Shown: positions 24,251 through 35,643 of the stretch, one piece after another
How the letters are laid out: every line of letters starts with the position of its first letter
How positions within the stretch are numbered: the stretch's first letter is position 1
Assembly: GCF_046630445.1 (NCBI RefSeq)
Contig: NC_092343.1
Coordinates: forward strand, 138,439,501 to 138,503,500
Length of the DNA: 64,000 nucleotides
Reading direction: 5' to 3'
Source: Rutidosis leptorrhynchoides
Lineage: Eukaryota; Streptophyta; Magnoliopsida; Asterales; Asteraceae
Position numbers and translations under genes: made by a program
Notes under the pieces: model-generated
Seen by the model: the letters and a program-made list of their open reading frames with translations, nothing else
Told to the model about the DNA's origin: nothing
The model's database searches: none

Positions 24251-27200
24251 AAAGAAATTTCGTCCCTGAAATTTGAGTAGGATCGTCATGGATGACAATA
24301 AGTATGTTTTCATGACGCACATACGAGCTAAAAATTAGAGTTTTATCATCAGCGAGTAATTTGGATAAAACAACTCGATTATGTAAAGAGTACGAGTGAA
24401 GCTATCACAAAAATGAAATGAGAAAAGTAAGTTTCGTCATATCTTTTGACGTAGATAGGGTTGATTTCCGAAATTCAAGGAATTTAAAGAAAATCTTTAT
24501 AATCTATAAGATCTGATTCTTCGATGAATAAGGAAGTTAAGATCTCTTTAATTAAATGCGGTAATCTATCTCGATCTCTATGTCTGATATTTCACTATAA
24601 ATCTACTCCCTCCGTTTCCTTATTTTCGCAGCTCACACCTTCTTTTCTTTCTCCCTTAACTCATACTTTAAAGCATTCATCAATATGCTCCATCCAGTTC
24701 TGATTCTTGATATACTCCTAACTTTCATATCCGTCATCCTTCTTTTTCATCTGCCGTCGGAAGAATCTATTCACTTCTACTATACTCTTGGTTTTATAGT
24801 GTTTTTAGTTCTTCCATGTATTTATGTTGCTATATGCATCGATATATACGGTTTGTAACTTCTGGGTTGTTGTTGGGTTTTATATCTTCCCTTATATTTC
24901 GATGCCCCTGCTTCTGTCTTCTATAATCATTGTCATCCACAGTTAATGCTCTCTCCTATTTGCTGCTGTGATTTATACCCTCATTTACACTTCGAAGCTT
25001 CATGCTTTTGTCTTCTCTTCTCGACCTTGTTATACAGCAAGTAATGGTCCAGAATTCGTCGATATGGAGTTTTGAATGAATATGACTAATGTTCAGAGAA
25101 AGAAATTGGGATAGCTCGATCTGACTTGTCAAACTACCAGAAGTCACGAGAAAAGATAGAACTATCAGGAAGATATATTATTGATATGTTTGGAGATTAT
25201 GTAGAATGTAAGAGTCATGTAACATGGCACATGATGATGTTATGATCTGTGAATCATCACGTTCCATTTAGAAACTCAGCATGACTTACTGTAATATAAT
25301 CACGTTGATCAAGTGTCATTATATTATAATAACTCATGCTTCAGTTCCCAACACTACTTCAAAAACATTCATATTTTAAATTCGAATCTTTCAGAATTTA
25401 GAAACTAAAACAGTTTCTTTTATGATGTAACGCAGATAGCGCGAAGAGATAAATCATTTCAGATAAGAATAGTTATGAAAATATCTTCAGAAATATCGAG
25501 GATATTTATAATGAAAGATACGATGATATCTTAGAATTTCTAACATCGATGGATGATGAGGAAGATTTGTTCGTAAAGGTTTAGAGTCAGGAGCAAGGTC
25601 TTCGATAATAACTTCAGCAGATACTGAATCATTTGGATTCTTTGAAGGCAGGTTTAGTATTTGTGATTTGTCCACAGCCTTCTTCATGGTTTGTTCAATC
25701 CGTTTTTCAGTACCAAATCTTCTCTTTTTCTGAGCTTTGCCAACACACTATTCTTTATCATCAAACTTTTGGCTGTTAAGGTCATTTACAGTTTTTGCTG
25801 CTTCATCAGCATTTTTTTTCTTTTTTTTAAAAAAAAATTTCGAGAACTAGTTCGCAGTTTAGGGTGTTTTTCTGAAACTTCACATTCGAAGTATGTAAGT
25901 CTTGGAGGTAGACGTTATATGTATATATATAACTGTTGGCGTAGAATTGCTGCGAAATTCGAGAATAATGATTCAAGCTTTTTGGTATGGTAACTACCAT
26001 TACAAGATGCAGATGAATACATGATAGGGTTTCAATGAATAAGTATAGTGATTTTTCGGAGAGGCTTAAAGGTCAATGAAATTGTTGGTAAGTTTACTGC
26101 TACTGTGACGAGATATAAAGGGTTTCCCGGTAACAATGATGAAGGGTAATCATTATAATAAGGCTTGTTCGAATGAACAACTGAAGTTGATTTGCTGGAG
26201 CTGTGACAAAACTGTCGACTTTGAAAAGGGATCGAAAAGTTATTTTTGCTAATAAATGCCAAAGGGTCTGACACGGATACGTGTTAAACTTTTACTTAGT
26301 TTCTGAGAGTTTTCCAGATGCATGACTGTGGATAACATGTGGTTGGATCAGCATCCCGATTGCTTTTTAATTGAGGGGTTTTCAATTATCATGGAGTGTT
26401 TGAACGTAGATTGTAATCGTCTATATACATATGATGTTCTAAAATTTGAACGATATTAATATTTTTCTGGATTTTATGAATAGAAGTGATGTCCTATCAC
26501 AGTTTTGAAGTCAAAGTATAGCTTTGAAAGATGTAGAAATCTAAGAGTGATGATATCGGTTATATCTCGACTTGGATTCTGATATGTTAAAATCAGAAGA
26601 TGTAATTGAATTTGAACGAGTATGGTTGTTTTGATTTCTATGAAAGAATGTATTCTGTTGTGAATGTAGTGAGTATAGTTGATGATCAGAATCGAAGAAT
26701 GTAACATATTAATTGTGAATTTATATATCTCTCGAGTATTACCTACCCGTTAAAAGTTTCACAAGTAATATTTTGTACAAGAGAATTTTATCACGGTCTT
26801 TATGAAAATATACGTATATTTTCTTCGGATTTAATACATATTTAATGAGTTAATTATTGAATTAAACTCATTTGATTTTCGGCTGGAGCTAGAAATGAAA
26901 AATCTCTAACATTAGAGATTACATAAACTTCACAGAGTATTTCACTATTTTGATCAATATTTCATTATTTATTCTTATTGATATTTCCTCAGTGAATCTT
27001 GTTGATGCTCATAGAACTCTTGCTAACTTCGTAAGGTACGAATGATGTTCTTTAGAAAGTTTCGAGTATATCGAAAGTGTAAAATCAAACATGTAATTGA
27101 ATAATACACTTAGTTTATTATGAAACGGAATTCATTGAGTTGAAACAGAGATCGTAATTAACGACGGTTAAGTTGTTAAGGAAGGGTGTACATCATAGCA

Positions 27201-27400
27201 TATTAGTAATATGAATTTAACCGAGTAGTATCTACCCTTATTTAATTCATACACAATAGCTTAGTACGAAAAGATTTATTTTGATCTCAAAATTCATATA
27301 TATATAAAATATACATATAATTTCTTCTGAGAAAATGAGTTAATACTTCATAACTCGTTGATACAATATACGCGTTGTTGATTAGTGATGATGTTTGCGG
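24251..27400. other. LARD interior, no gene recognised
   Basis: About 3.1 kb of non-coding sequence. Short minus-strand frames (24956-25147, 25487-25687, 26032-26274, 26474-26707) show no motif I recognise. PPT-like sequences occur on the minus strand at 26751-26741 (AACGGGTAGGT) and, degenerate, near 27240-27226 (AAGGGTAGATAC). Each is followed by similar AT-rich sequence, which suggests repeated modules. Confidence 0.5.
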
Positions 27401-27403
27401 TGA

Positions 27404-27604
27404 TTATGAATCTAGTGGAGCTTGTGATGTTGTAGATGCTGCTGATTCTAACGATGCTGATGACACTGACTGTGCTGGTGATGCTGAGGGTACTGTTGAT
27501 GCTGTTGGTAAAACAAATCTAGCTTGTAATTCGTGCACTATCCTTGTCAGGGTTTTTACTCTTCCTTTTATCATCTCGGTCCACACATCTGATTTATGGT
27601 TAAG
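27404..27604 (-). pseudogene. Short coiled-coil/Ser-rich ORF, probable duplicate of the neighbouring LARD ORF
   Basis: A 60-codon minus-strand frame starting MWTEMIKGRVKTL. It has a short heptad-like helix (VKTLTRIVHELQ) followed by a Ser/Ala/Pro-rich tail (LPTASTVPSASPAQSVSSAS). The same layout, helix then Pro/Ser/Thr tail, ends the ORF at 27720-28280, so this may be a decayed tandem copy of its C-terminal half. Low-complexity tails alone could produce the likeness. Confidence 0.35.
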
Positions 27605-27719
27605 GCTAGAATAGATAATCTCTAAGACCTTAAAGATTACATAATAGCCACAGAATGTTTCTCCAATGAAGTTATAAATTAATACTTCATCGGTTATTGT
27701 TGTTGGTACTACTTGGTAT

Positions 27720-28280
27720 CTATGGTGTGTATGACGTTGATGCTTGAGGTACAGATTGTGATGGTGAAGTGTGGGATATGGATGTTGCTGTTGGTGGTGG
27801 TGATGATACTGTAGGTGTTGCTGATGGTGGTACTGTTGCTGCCGGTGCTGCTGCTGGTGCTTGTAACCTTTGTACCATATTCTCCAAAGCCATTACCCGA
27901 GCGCGAAGCTCGTTGACTTCTTCTATTACACCGGGGTGATTGTCGGTTCGGACGAGCCGATGAATAAGATCTAGAATTCGAGATAGTATATAATCATGAT
28001 GAGATACTCTGTAAATAAGAGAGAAAATGGTATTGCGAACAGGTTCGCCGGTAAGTGCTTCAGGTTCTTCGCCAAGAGGGGAATGTGGTGGATGGAAGGG
28101 ATCACCTTCTTCTTGTCTCCAATGATTAAGTAGGCTACGAACCCATCCCCAATTCATCCAGAATAGGTGATGGCTGATTGGTTGATCCATTCCGGTTACA
28201 CTCTCTTCGAAGTTCAGGTGAATATCCATATCGGAATAGCTGTTGGAGTTTAAGGAATTTGAACTAGATATAGGATCCAT
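27720..28280 (-). CDS. LARD-encoded 186-residue protein of unknown function
   Basis: An intact ORF starting at ATG 28280 on the minus strand, about 370 bases after the inner PBS copy. Residues 1-30 are Ser/Asn-rich and acidic. Residues about 35-60 are Trp-rich (HHLFWMNWGWVRSLLNHW). Residues 75-110 are helical (RNTIFSLIYRVSHHDYILSRIL), and about 118-142 form a coiled coil (IEEVNELRARVMALENMVQRLQ). A Pro/Ala/Ser/Thr tail of about 45 residues ends the protein. It is not gag, pol or any family I recognise. Its position equals that of the accessory ORFs in the two better preserved Ty3 elements, and its coiled coil followed or preceded by Pro-rich sequence resembles the ORF at 59453. The frame is open although the LTRs differ by roughly 5% by eye in a sampled stretch, a weak hint of constraint. 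Confidence 0.6.
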   Translation of the reverse strand: MDPISSSNSLNSNSYSDMDIHLNFEESVTGMDQPISHHLFWMNWGWVRSLLNHWRQEEGDPFHPPHSPLGEEPEALTGEPVRNTIFSLIYRVSHHDYILSRILDLIHRLVRTDNHPGVIEEVNELRARVMALENMVQRLQAPAAAPAATVPPSATPTVSSPPPTATSISHTSPSQSVPQASTSYTP

Positions 28281-28644
28281 CTGGTATAATTAGGGAGATA
28301 ATTTTTGATATGAAGTAGATTTTAGATTGGTAATCTTCAATACAAAATTTGCATATGTATATATAATACCAAAATTCCATAAATCACGGAGAGACTTTCG
28401 GAAGATGTCAGGTAAGGTTTAAAGTAATAGATACGCTAAGATATAAATTCGTCTGTACACTATGTATGCAATAAATGCAGAAAACGTGTCTAGACTTAAG
28501 ATTGATAAGCATGTAATTTCCGGCAAGAAATGATAAGCGACACTTTTTGACATGCAGTTAAGGTCAAAGTCCAGACTTACTAATGCATTTTAGTAACTAT
28601 CCGTTAGACACACTAATGCAAGACCTGGTTCGCTAAGACCACCA

Positions 28645-28655
28645 CTCTGATACCA
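28645..28655 (-). other. Inner PBS copy of the LARD
   Basis: Minus strand TGGTATCAGAG, followed by 'tggtcttagcgaaccaggtc', which is co-linear with the leader after the PBS of the 2905 element (6150 onward). This is therefore the ancestral PBS position. It lies 221 bases from the LTR-adjacent copy. Confidence 0.7.
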
Positions 28656-28864
28656 CATGAGATATGTGGGGATGCATCCCACTCAGTGCCTTCTCACCAA
28701 ACCGCCTGGTGACCACTGAGCATACCTCAGACACTGATTTTACAGCCCTGCCTCTCTGCAAAGCCAACCATATTCGAACCGCGAGGAGTAAGAGCCAATG
28801 CTTCATCACAGGTAACACTATGAGAATCCCCTCTATGATTAAGCCGACGAGACAGCTTAAACCA
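28656..28864 (-). other. Foreign segment between two PBS copies
   Basis: About 210 bases lie between the two PBS copies. They are not homologous to the leader of the 2905 element and are less AT-rich than the surroundings. On the minus strand the segment ends '...catatctcatgtggtatcag', which recreates the LTR end/PBS junction. It could be a fragment of another retroelement joined by template switching. Confidence 0.5.
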
Positions 28865-28876
28865 GCTCTGATACCA
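28865..28876 (-). other. LTR-adjacent PBS of the LARD, tRNA-iMet type
   Basis: Minus strand TGGTATCAGAGC, two bases inside the LTR end (28879). It is an exact match to the plant initiator tRNA-Met complement as I recall it. Confidence 0.85.
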
Positions 28877-28878
28877 CA

Positions 28879-30677
28879 TGAGATGACCCGTCCTAATCAA
28901 TAAGGACGAATATAATAACATATGGATATATTGCGAGGTATTTTACCTCTATATGATACATTTTACAAACATTGCATTCGTTTAAAAAAAAAAAGCTTTC
29001 ATTACATCAAGATTTGACAGGCATGCACACCATTTCATAATATCCAAACTATAAATGACTTTATCTGCCATTTACTTAATAATAATCCTTATTGAACACA
29101 ATGACTTGAATGCAACGTCTTTTGAAATATGCCATGAATGACTCCAAGTAATATTTTTAAAATGAGCAAATGCACAGCGGAAGATTTCTTTAATACCCGA
29201 GAATAAACATGCTTACAAGTGTCAACCAAAACGTTGGTGAGTTCATTAGTTTATCGTAAACAATCATTTCCATTATTTTAATAGACCACAAGATTTTCAT
29301 TTCCATTTCTCATAAATATACATCTCATATCAGGCATTTCGCACTGCATAGAGATAAAAATCATTCATATGGATTGAACACCTGGTAACCGACATTAACC
29401 TTAATGCATAGAATATCCCCACAGACATCTCGTCTGTAAAATAATAATCTCGAAGTATTAAAGCCATCCATAGACATGAATGGGGGTTGTTAGGCCCAAT
29501 AGATCTATCTTTAGGATTCACGTCAATTAGAGGCCATTTCCCTAGTTCTTAGGTTACCAGACTTGAAGGGCGATATTCGATTTCGATAATCCAAACACTT
29601 AATGTAGTTTCGATTACTTGTGTCTATTTCGTCAAACATTTATAAAAGCGCATGTATTCTCAGTCCCAAAAATATATATTGCAAAAGCATTTAAAAAGGG
29701 AGTAATGAAACTCACGATACTGTATTTCGTAGTAAAAATACATATGACGTCATTGAACAAGTGTAGGGTTGGCCTCGAATTCACGAACCTATATTAATTA
29801 TATATATTTATATGTTGATCAATATCTGTCTAACAATTTAGATCAAGTCGTAGTGTATCACAATCCTAATGCTCGAGATTATCATGCAAATGTCAACAAA
29901 AGTTAACTTGACCCTAAATGACTTCCAAATCTATACATGTTTATTATATAACTTAAATATAGTCGTTTTATATATTTAAATATATTTATCATATTTTATT
30001 AGAGTAAATAATAAAAGTCATTTATTAATAAATAAAATTTATATTTATATATGATAAAAATATACTTTTATATAAATTCAAGTAATAAAAATTATAAAGT
30101 TTACTTGATATCATAAAAATATAGTGAAATGTATTATTAATGTAATTATATTACGTGTAGTAAAAATATCTTTGTATCACATATTTATTTGATAAAATAA
30201 TATTGATAATAATCATAAAGAATAGAAATTGTATTATTTTGTAATAATAATAATTATTATTATTCTACTAATAAAAATAACAATATTTATATTTATTAAT
30301 GATGATATTATTTATAATAAAATAATAATTCTAATCATGATAATTTTAGTAATAACGATACTTTTTAATGTTAACTGTAATAATAATAATAATTATATTT
30401 TTATATAAAAATAATAATTCTATTTTTTAATAGTGATATTTTATAATAACAATGATATTTCTATTAGAAATGATAATTTTAATAAAAATGATAGTTTTAA
30501 TATTAATGATACTTTTAATGATCATAATGATAAAAATAATGAAAACGATATTTTTATCTAAATCAATATCTTACAATATTTTAATTTCATCATGATACTT
30601 ATACTCATTATTTCCTAATAGATTTCTTTAATAGCTTTTAGTCCTCTTTTATATCGTATTTATAATAATGATAATAA
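28879..30677 (-). repeat. LARD 5' LTR, first part
   Basis: Homologous to 2367-2904 followed by 19928-21190. It is interrupted at 30677 inside 'tataataatgataata'; homology resumes at 43253. Sampled stretches differ from the other LTR by roughly 5% by eye. It holds no gene. Confidence 0.88.
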
Positions 30678-30719
30678 CAAGAATGAAGGTACGCGCTACA
30701 CGGCTATACATTATATTTG

Positions 30720-32510
30720 AAAAATCTATAAATATAACCGTTGGTGAAGTATTAATGGTGCGAAATTAACCTTTACAGGTTATAGGTCATAAAGGTATTG
30801 TCATACTTATACATAACAATGAGTATACCTATAAGTATACATTAATTAACTATTGTGGTATGATATTTATACCTAATTGTCATTTGCCATAACATGTTAT
30901 AAGATCATCTAAACATCCAAAACGTTCCAATAACGTATGGGTATTTTTTTGAAAAGCAACATTCTTGAAAATAAACAAAACATGTACATGATACAAAGAA
31001 ACTAACTGAGCTAGAATTCCAACGATGAGTCATTGACCACTTTTTGATTGACCTAGAATTGAATCTTAGGACCTCTCCAAAAGAAAATAATCCTTCGAGA
31101 ACACGTTTGAAACTTGACAATAGTATTGACCATCTTGAATGATACAAAAGTCACCTATACTTGAGCTTTTAACATGATTAACCCAACTTGAAACACAATA
31201 TGCACTGAATCAATATTGTGACCAATCTTGACCAATCTGCAATTGCAAAAATTGAAAGAAAGAAAAAAAAAAAAAAACAAACCTCAAACCCATTAGGAGT
31301 TGCAGCCGGCAACAGCGAATCTATAACTGAAAATAGTAACAGTTTACAAAATTTGAAAATCGTAACGACGACAGTGAACAAAAATGCCATTCAAATAAAT
31401 AATAAAACACATTCATCATAGATAAATTAAAAACCCTAAAAATGGCAATAAATATGGGTGTAAGCTACAATTCCAAATTCAAATTCATTAGTGATTAGTA
31501 CACTGAACATCTATGATACTACTTGTAATGCTATATTTTTATACTTTAAAAAAAGAACAGACATATTAGTGCATTGAAATTAAGGTATACGTATTTCAGA
31601 TTAGTACATTCATAAAACTATAAACCTTTTCAATCATCACCATTTATAAGTTGAAATATGATGCTATTATACCAAATTTACTAAAAGTTCAAACATCAAC
31701 TCAAATATAAAAGCTTATTATACCTGATAGAAGTTGAATATTTTCTAACCAAATATGCTACTTTCAGTTGACACATGTGTCAATATAGAAGATGCAAGCT
31801 CAAGCTCCTTTTCAATTTACCTGTAACCTACATGAATTTTAGATGATAAAGACATAAGCACCATGATACTAATATCCAATAACCAATAACCAACTAAAAA
31901 TAAAAGCATGAACCTAGAAAAATTACAATTTTAGGTGAAAGTAAGATGAATAAAACCTGATACTCACGGATGTTAAGACGACGTAGCTGCTGTTGCTGCC
32001 ATTTTCATGCAACAACTATCGATTTTTTTAGGTCATCTTGAGCACTGGAATGATCCTATAGAATAGGTAGCAGATAAAATTAAGTTTCATTTTACCTTTC
32101 ATCACTTTTGAGACCATTTCAAGAAACCCCTAAAAATGACGCAAGCAAACGAACAGTTATGATATTTAAAAAAAAATTTAATCTGAAAGAAAATCTTTCA
32201 TACCACTCTCTTTGTATGTTACTAAATGAAGAGGCAATAGCTCCAAAAGAACTGCAAAAAAAAAAACCACAATTGCACAACAATATTGAAATCATTTCAC
32301 AACAACATCAATGATACTCGATGGGAAACTTTTGACCATTTGACTTGCTTCCATTTAAACTAAATGCTTTAACCCATTACAGATAAACATATCCCAAAAT
32401 CGACCCATTTCATAGTATGTTTCAGTTATGGAATGGACATGTTGGAGTATCAATAAGAAACTTAATTACAATTTCTTATGTACATAATATATCTACATGT
32501 CTAAAATAGT
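30720..32510. other. Helitron interior, 3' part; no intact gene
   Basis: AT-rich sequence without a recognised gene. On the minus strand near 32003-31974 a short frame MAATAATSS precedes a stop, in the context of other exon-like blocks. A run of A at 31261-31277 and further short A runs are present. Confidence 0.4.
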
Positions 32511-32514
32511 ATAC

Positions 32515-34112
32515 CTCCAGGATCGAGGGCGAAGAGGTACTCATTGACCCGCTTATATCCACCATTTTTGAAATCAAATACCCACCTGATGCTAATATAA
32601 TATATTAGAAGGTTGTACCAACATTACCACCAACATATATAAAAATTCAACATTAATAAAACACATAAACATTAAGACAAAAGAAGTAGTACCAACGGTA
32701 TGAACACTTTCTTGAATTCTCATTTTATTTCTACTATACATTATTACCTGTCTAGCTGCAGTTTATTTAGAAGAAACAGGACTGACGGCTATGATTGAAA
32801 AATCCAGCCTTACATAACAATCTTTCCACCAAGCGTCAAACAATCTTCAACTAACTCATGAATTCTTCCAGAACACGAAGCGCCTAATTGAAGATACTGC
32901 ACCGGAAACCTATTTAACAAAGGATTCAATTCAGCAACATGTAAAAAAATATATTCTAATTTCACAAATATTTACAGCATATATAACATCTAAACAATCT
33001 AAAAACTTCGAGAAAGAAAAAGTAAACTCTACAACAATTTCACATAAACTTACACTCTACAACAACTAACCATTCTATTTGAAAATCAAATAACAACGTA
33101 CATAAAATTCGTTTTCAACAGCTACTACGGAGGCCTAATTCCAATTATAATGCCTACAAGCCAACTATACCAAATCAAGTCATTCATATGACCATCACCA
33201 CCTTCATTTAACAGTTCCAGGGATTAATAATTTTAAATATAATAATCGTATCTTGCTAAAACATAGAATCTGTAGCAACATATATACAGTTTATCTCTTT
33301 AGCTAACCTGATATACTGAATCCAATTAACAAAATCATTCCTGTGCTCATCACTGTCACAATGTATCTCCCAATTCGAAAAGCAATCTACACATTACCCA
33401 ATAACAACATTCAATCATATTCATATTCATATATATTAAACCTCGAAATATAGCACTTTAAAACAGCCTTAAGAAATTATGTTTCAACATAAAACATAAA
33501 TTTTAAGTTATAATCATGAATTAGGGAACATTTTGATAAAATGGATAGCATATCAAAGAAACTAACTTGAACATATAAACAATTGTAATTATAAAACATG
33601 CGTTTTAAGCACAGAATACCATTATTATACAGCATAAACACCATAAAGATTCAAACTTTAATATAAATTAAAGAACTAACCTTAGATAAGTTTTCTTCCA
33701 ACTTCAAGTTAGTATAACATCGAGTTCGAAAGCGTCTATAACATCGAACTTTTAAACAGAAAAAAATCGACAATCTTAATTACATTCATGTAGCCATAAA
33801 ACATTACTATAATAACAATCATTCAAATTCCAAACTTTAGATGTATTTCAAACAACATACCTGAAACACAGGCTGACCAATTCGTTAGGGATACCCTCCA
33901 CTACCCCTAAAAGCTCTAATAACCTGCAAAAATTTATAACAATATGTAACTACAAATTTCAGTAAAACACAGATACAATTTCCAAATTTACATTTATAAC
34001 ACTGAAAATTAAACCAAAATCTGAAAATTAGAATCATAATATGTGAACTTTACTTGCCTTCAAACCCTATTTGCTCGTCAGATGGCCTCCATTTTGTAAC
34101 GCGATCGGGTTG
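32515..34112 (-). pseudogene. Exon-like blocks of a captured host gene (unidentified)
   Basis: Successive minus-strand blocks are open in one frame and bounded by AG and GT-like sites: about 34112-34054 (QPDRVTKWRPSDEQIGF), 33923-33861 (LLELLGVVEGIPNELVSLCF), 33748-33681 (RCYRRFRTRCYTNLKLEENL), 33386-33308 (DCFSNWEIHCDSDEHRNDF, then VNWIQYI), 32909-32814 (FPVQYLQLGASCSGRIHEL, then VEDCLTLGGKIVM) and 32585-32515 (WVFDFKNGGYKRVNEYLFAL). The spacers are AT-rich like plant introns. I do not recognise the protein. No initiating exon joins cleanly to these blocks, so the gene is at best partial. Individual block ends are my reading of splice consensus, not proven. Confidence 0.45.
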
Positions 34113-34191
34113 CTGCATTCAAACCGTTAAATTACCCTCGTATATCAAAAGAAGGAAGAAATCAGATGAAGAAGGACAAAAGAGATGTAAG

Positions 34192-35282
34192 TGAAGGTAT
34201 TTAGTATGCCCGAGAGACATATTAAATTAATGTGGCTAATGTGTTATGATCCAAGTCGGGTCATACCCAATAACAAACTTACCGACACTTTATTCGTATT
34301 TAATTTTAGCGGTTGGATCGTTGATTAAATACACGACACTTGAACTTTAAGGAAAAGGTTTCTTAAATAATGTTACTTGATATGTTTATATATAAGTTAT
34401 GAAATAACTTATATAACAAGGATTTAATTATTTATAGGTTAAATAATTAAGTTATGTCACATTTTATAAAATTGGTTTTATAAAATATACATAACAAATA
34501 ATATACATGTTTATATAATGTGTTTTATAAAATTAAGTTTTATAAAAACTGATTTTATAAAATCAGTTTTTTTTTATATAATGTATATTATAAAAGATCC
34601 TTGTAGTGGCATTGGGAGTTCAAGAAGCATGCTAGAGATTCCTTTTGATGCCCATGCTTTCCCAATTCCTATAACATGCATCTTGACTCACTTTGGGACC
34701 TAGAGAAGCAATTTACATATCAAAAAAACTGCACAAATACTTCTGCTATTCAGCTGTCCAAAACGTGGGGTATTTGCAGCTCAAAGGAGTTCATAATTTG
34801 GTTTTTATAAGCTCCATTCAAGTGTGATTAAATCCTAACCAAAGTACTAAGTGTTGGTTACAAGTTTGGGGTATTATCTCTTGAGGTTCCATAGTTTTGG
34901 AACTAGTATTCATCATCATCTTTCTTGGTACTTGCTGTTCAGATTTTAAGGTTCAAATAAAGTAGTTTTCTAGCTTGGTTAGTAAGGTTATAAGGTACCA
35001 AAGTCTAGCCAAGGTTAAGGGTGATATTGGAGAAGCATAAGCTTGGTGTTTTCATCTTCAAATTCATCATTCTTGGAAGTAAATAACCTCCTAACTTGGA
35101 GAAGGTATAACTTCTAAATTACTATCTTGTAGTTTGTAAGCATATTATTTCACAACTTGATCCATGGGATTTAATTTTAAAATGGTTTAAAGATTAACAA
35201 GTTAAAATGTAACTAACATGCTTCCGCTTTGATATGTTTCTTAAAAGGTTTTAAGTATCATGAAACTTGTTAAATCCCAACA
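34192..35282 (+). repeat. 5' LTR of the young Copia element
   Basis: 1091 bp. Contains a perfect 28-bp palindrome (34544-34571) centred on TTTTATAAAA, followed by a TATA-rich stretch near 34573-34600 that may be the promoter. Confidence 0.97.
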
Positions 35283-35283
35283 A

Positions 35284-35296
35284 TGGTATCTAGAGC
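35284..35296 (+). other. PBS of the young Copia element
   Basis: TGGTATCTAGAGC, one base after the LTR end. It resembles the initiator tRNA-Met complement with a one-base insertion (TGGTATC-AGAGC). Confidence 0.75.
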
Positions 35297-35417
35297 CGAA
35301 GTTGTTGAAATATGCTTCGAGATGGTTATTAAACCCACTATAATTTTGTATTCTATGAACATGCATGAAGTAGAATGTAAAATTTTCGGTTTTGGGTGGT
35401 TGTCATTTTGGCCAAAA

Positions 35418-35643
35418 TCACTTGTGATTCTGCATTCTGTACTGCCAATCACTTGTGATTCTGTACTGCCAATCACTTGTGATTCTGTGTTGCCGATCAC
35501 TTGTGATTCTGTATTGCCAATCACTTGTGATTCTGTGTTGCAGATCACTTGTGATTCTGTATTGCCAATCACTTGTGATTCTGTGTTGCAGATCACTTGT
35601 GATTCTGTGTTTCCAATCACTTGTGATTCTGTATTGCCTATCA
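35418..35643 (+). repeat. 24-bp tandem repeat, nine units, in the Copia leader
   Basis: Nine units containing CACTTGTGATTCTG, most followed by TATTGCCAAT or TGTTGCAGAT. Alternating unit types suggest the array grew by two-unit duplications. The spacing is uniform at 24 bases, so all frames stay open, and the resulting open frames on both strands are a by-product. The first unit has an extra 'cattctg' insertion. Confidence 0.95.

Larger units (their letters stand above)
24238..28878 (-). mobile_element. Interior of a non-autonomous LTR element (LARD) lacking gag and pol
   Basis: A 4.6 kb interior lies between two LTRs of one family, with PBS at the right (minus strand) and 3' PPT at the left. 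No gag zinc knuckle, protease, RT or integrase motif is visible in either strand. The only substantial ORF is 27720-28280. LTRs of nearly 5 kb flank it, so the parent element would be about 14 kb. It must depend on proteins of an autonomous relative, presumably a Ty3 chromovirus like the one at 2905, since the PPT and LTR ends are alike. Confidence 0.75.

Noticed and set aside
24606..24619. CTCCCTCCGTTTCC resembling the end of a Stowaway MITE
   Set aside because: No matching inverted end or TA duplication was found nearby; the short match alone is not enough.
34054..34112. KWRPSDEQIGF as the start of a WOX homeodomain
   Set aside because: Only a few residues resemble the family, and the next blocks do not continue a homeodomain.
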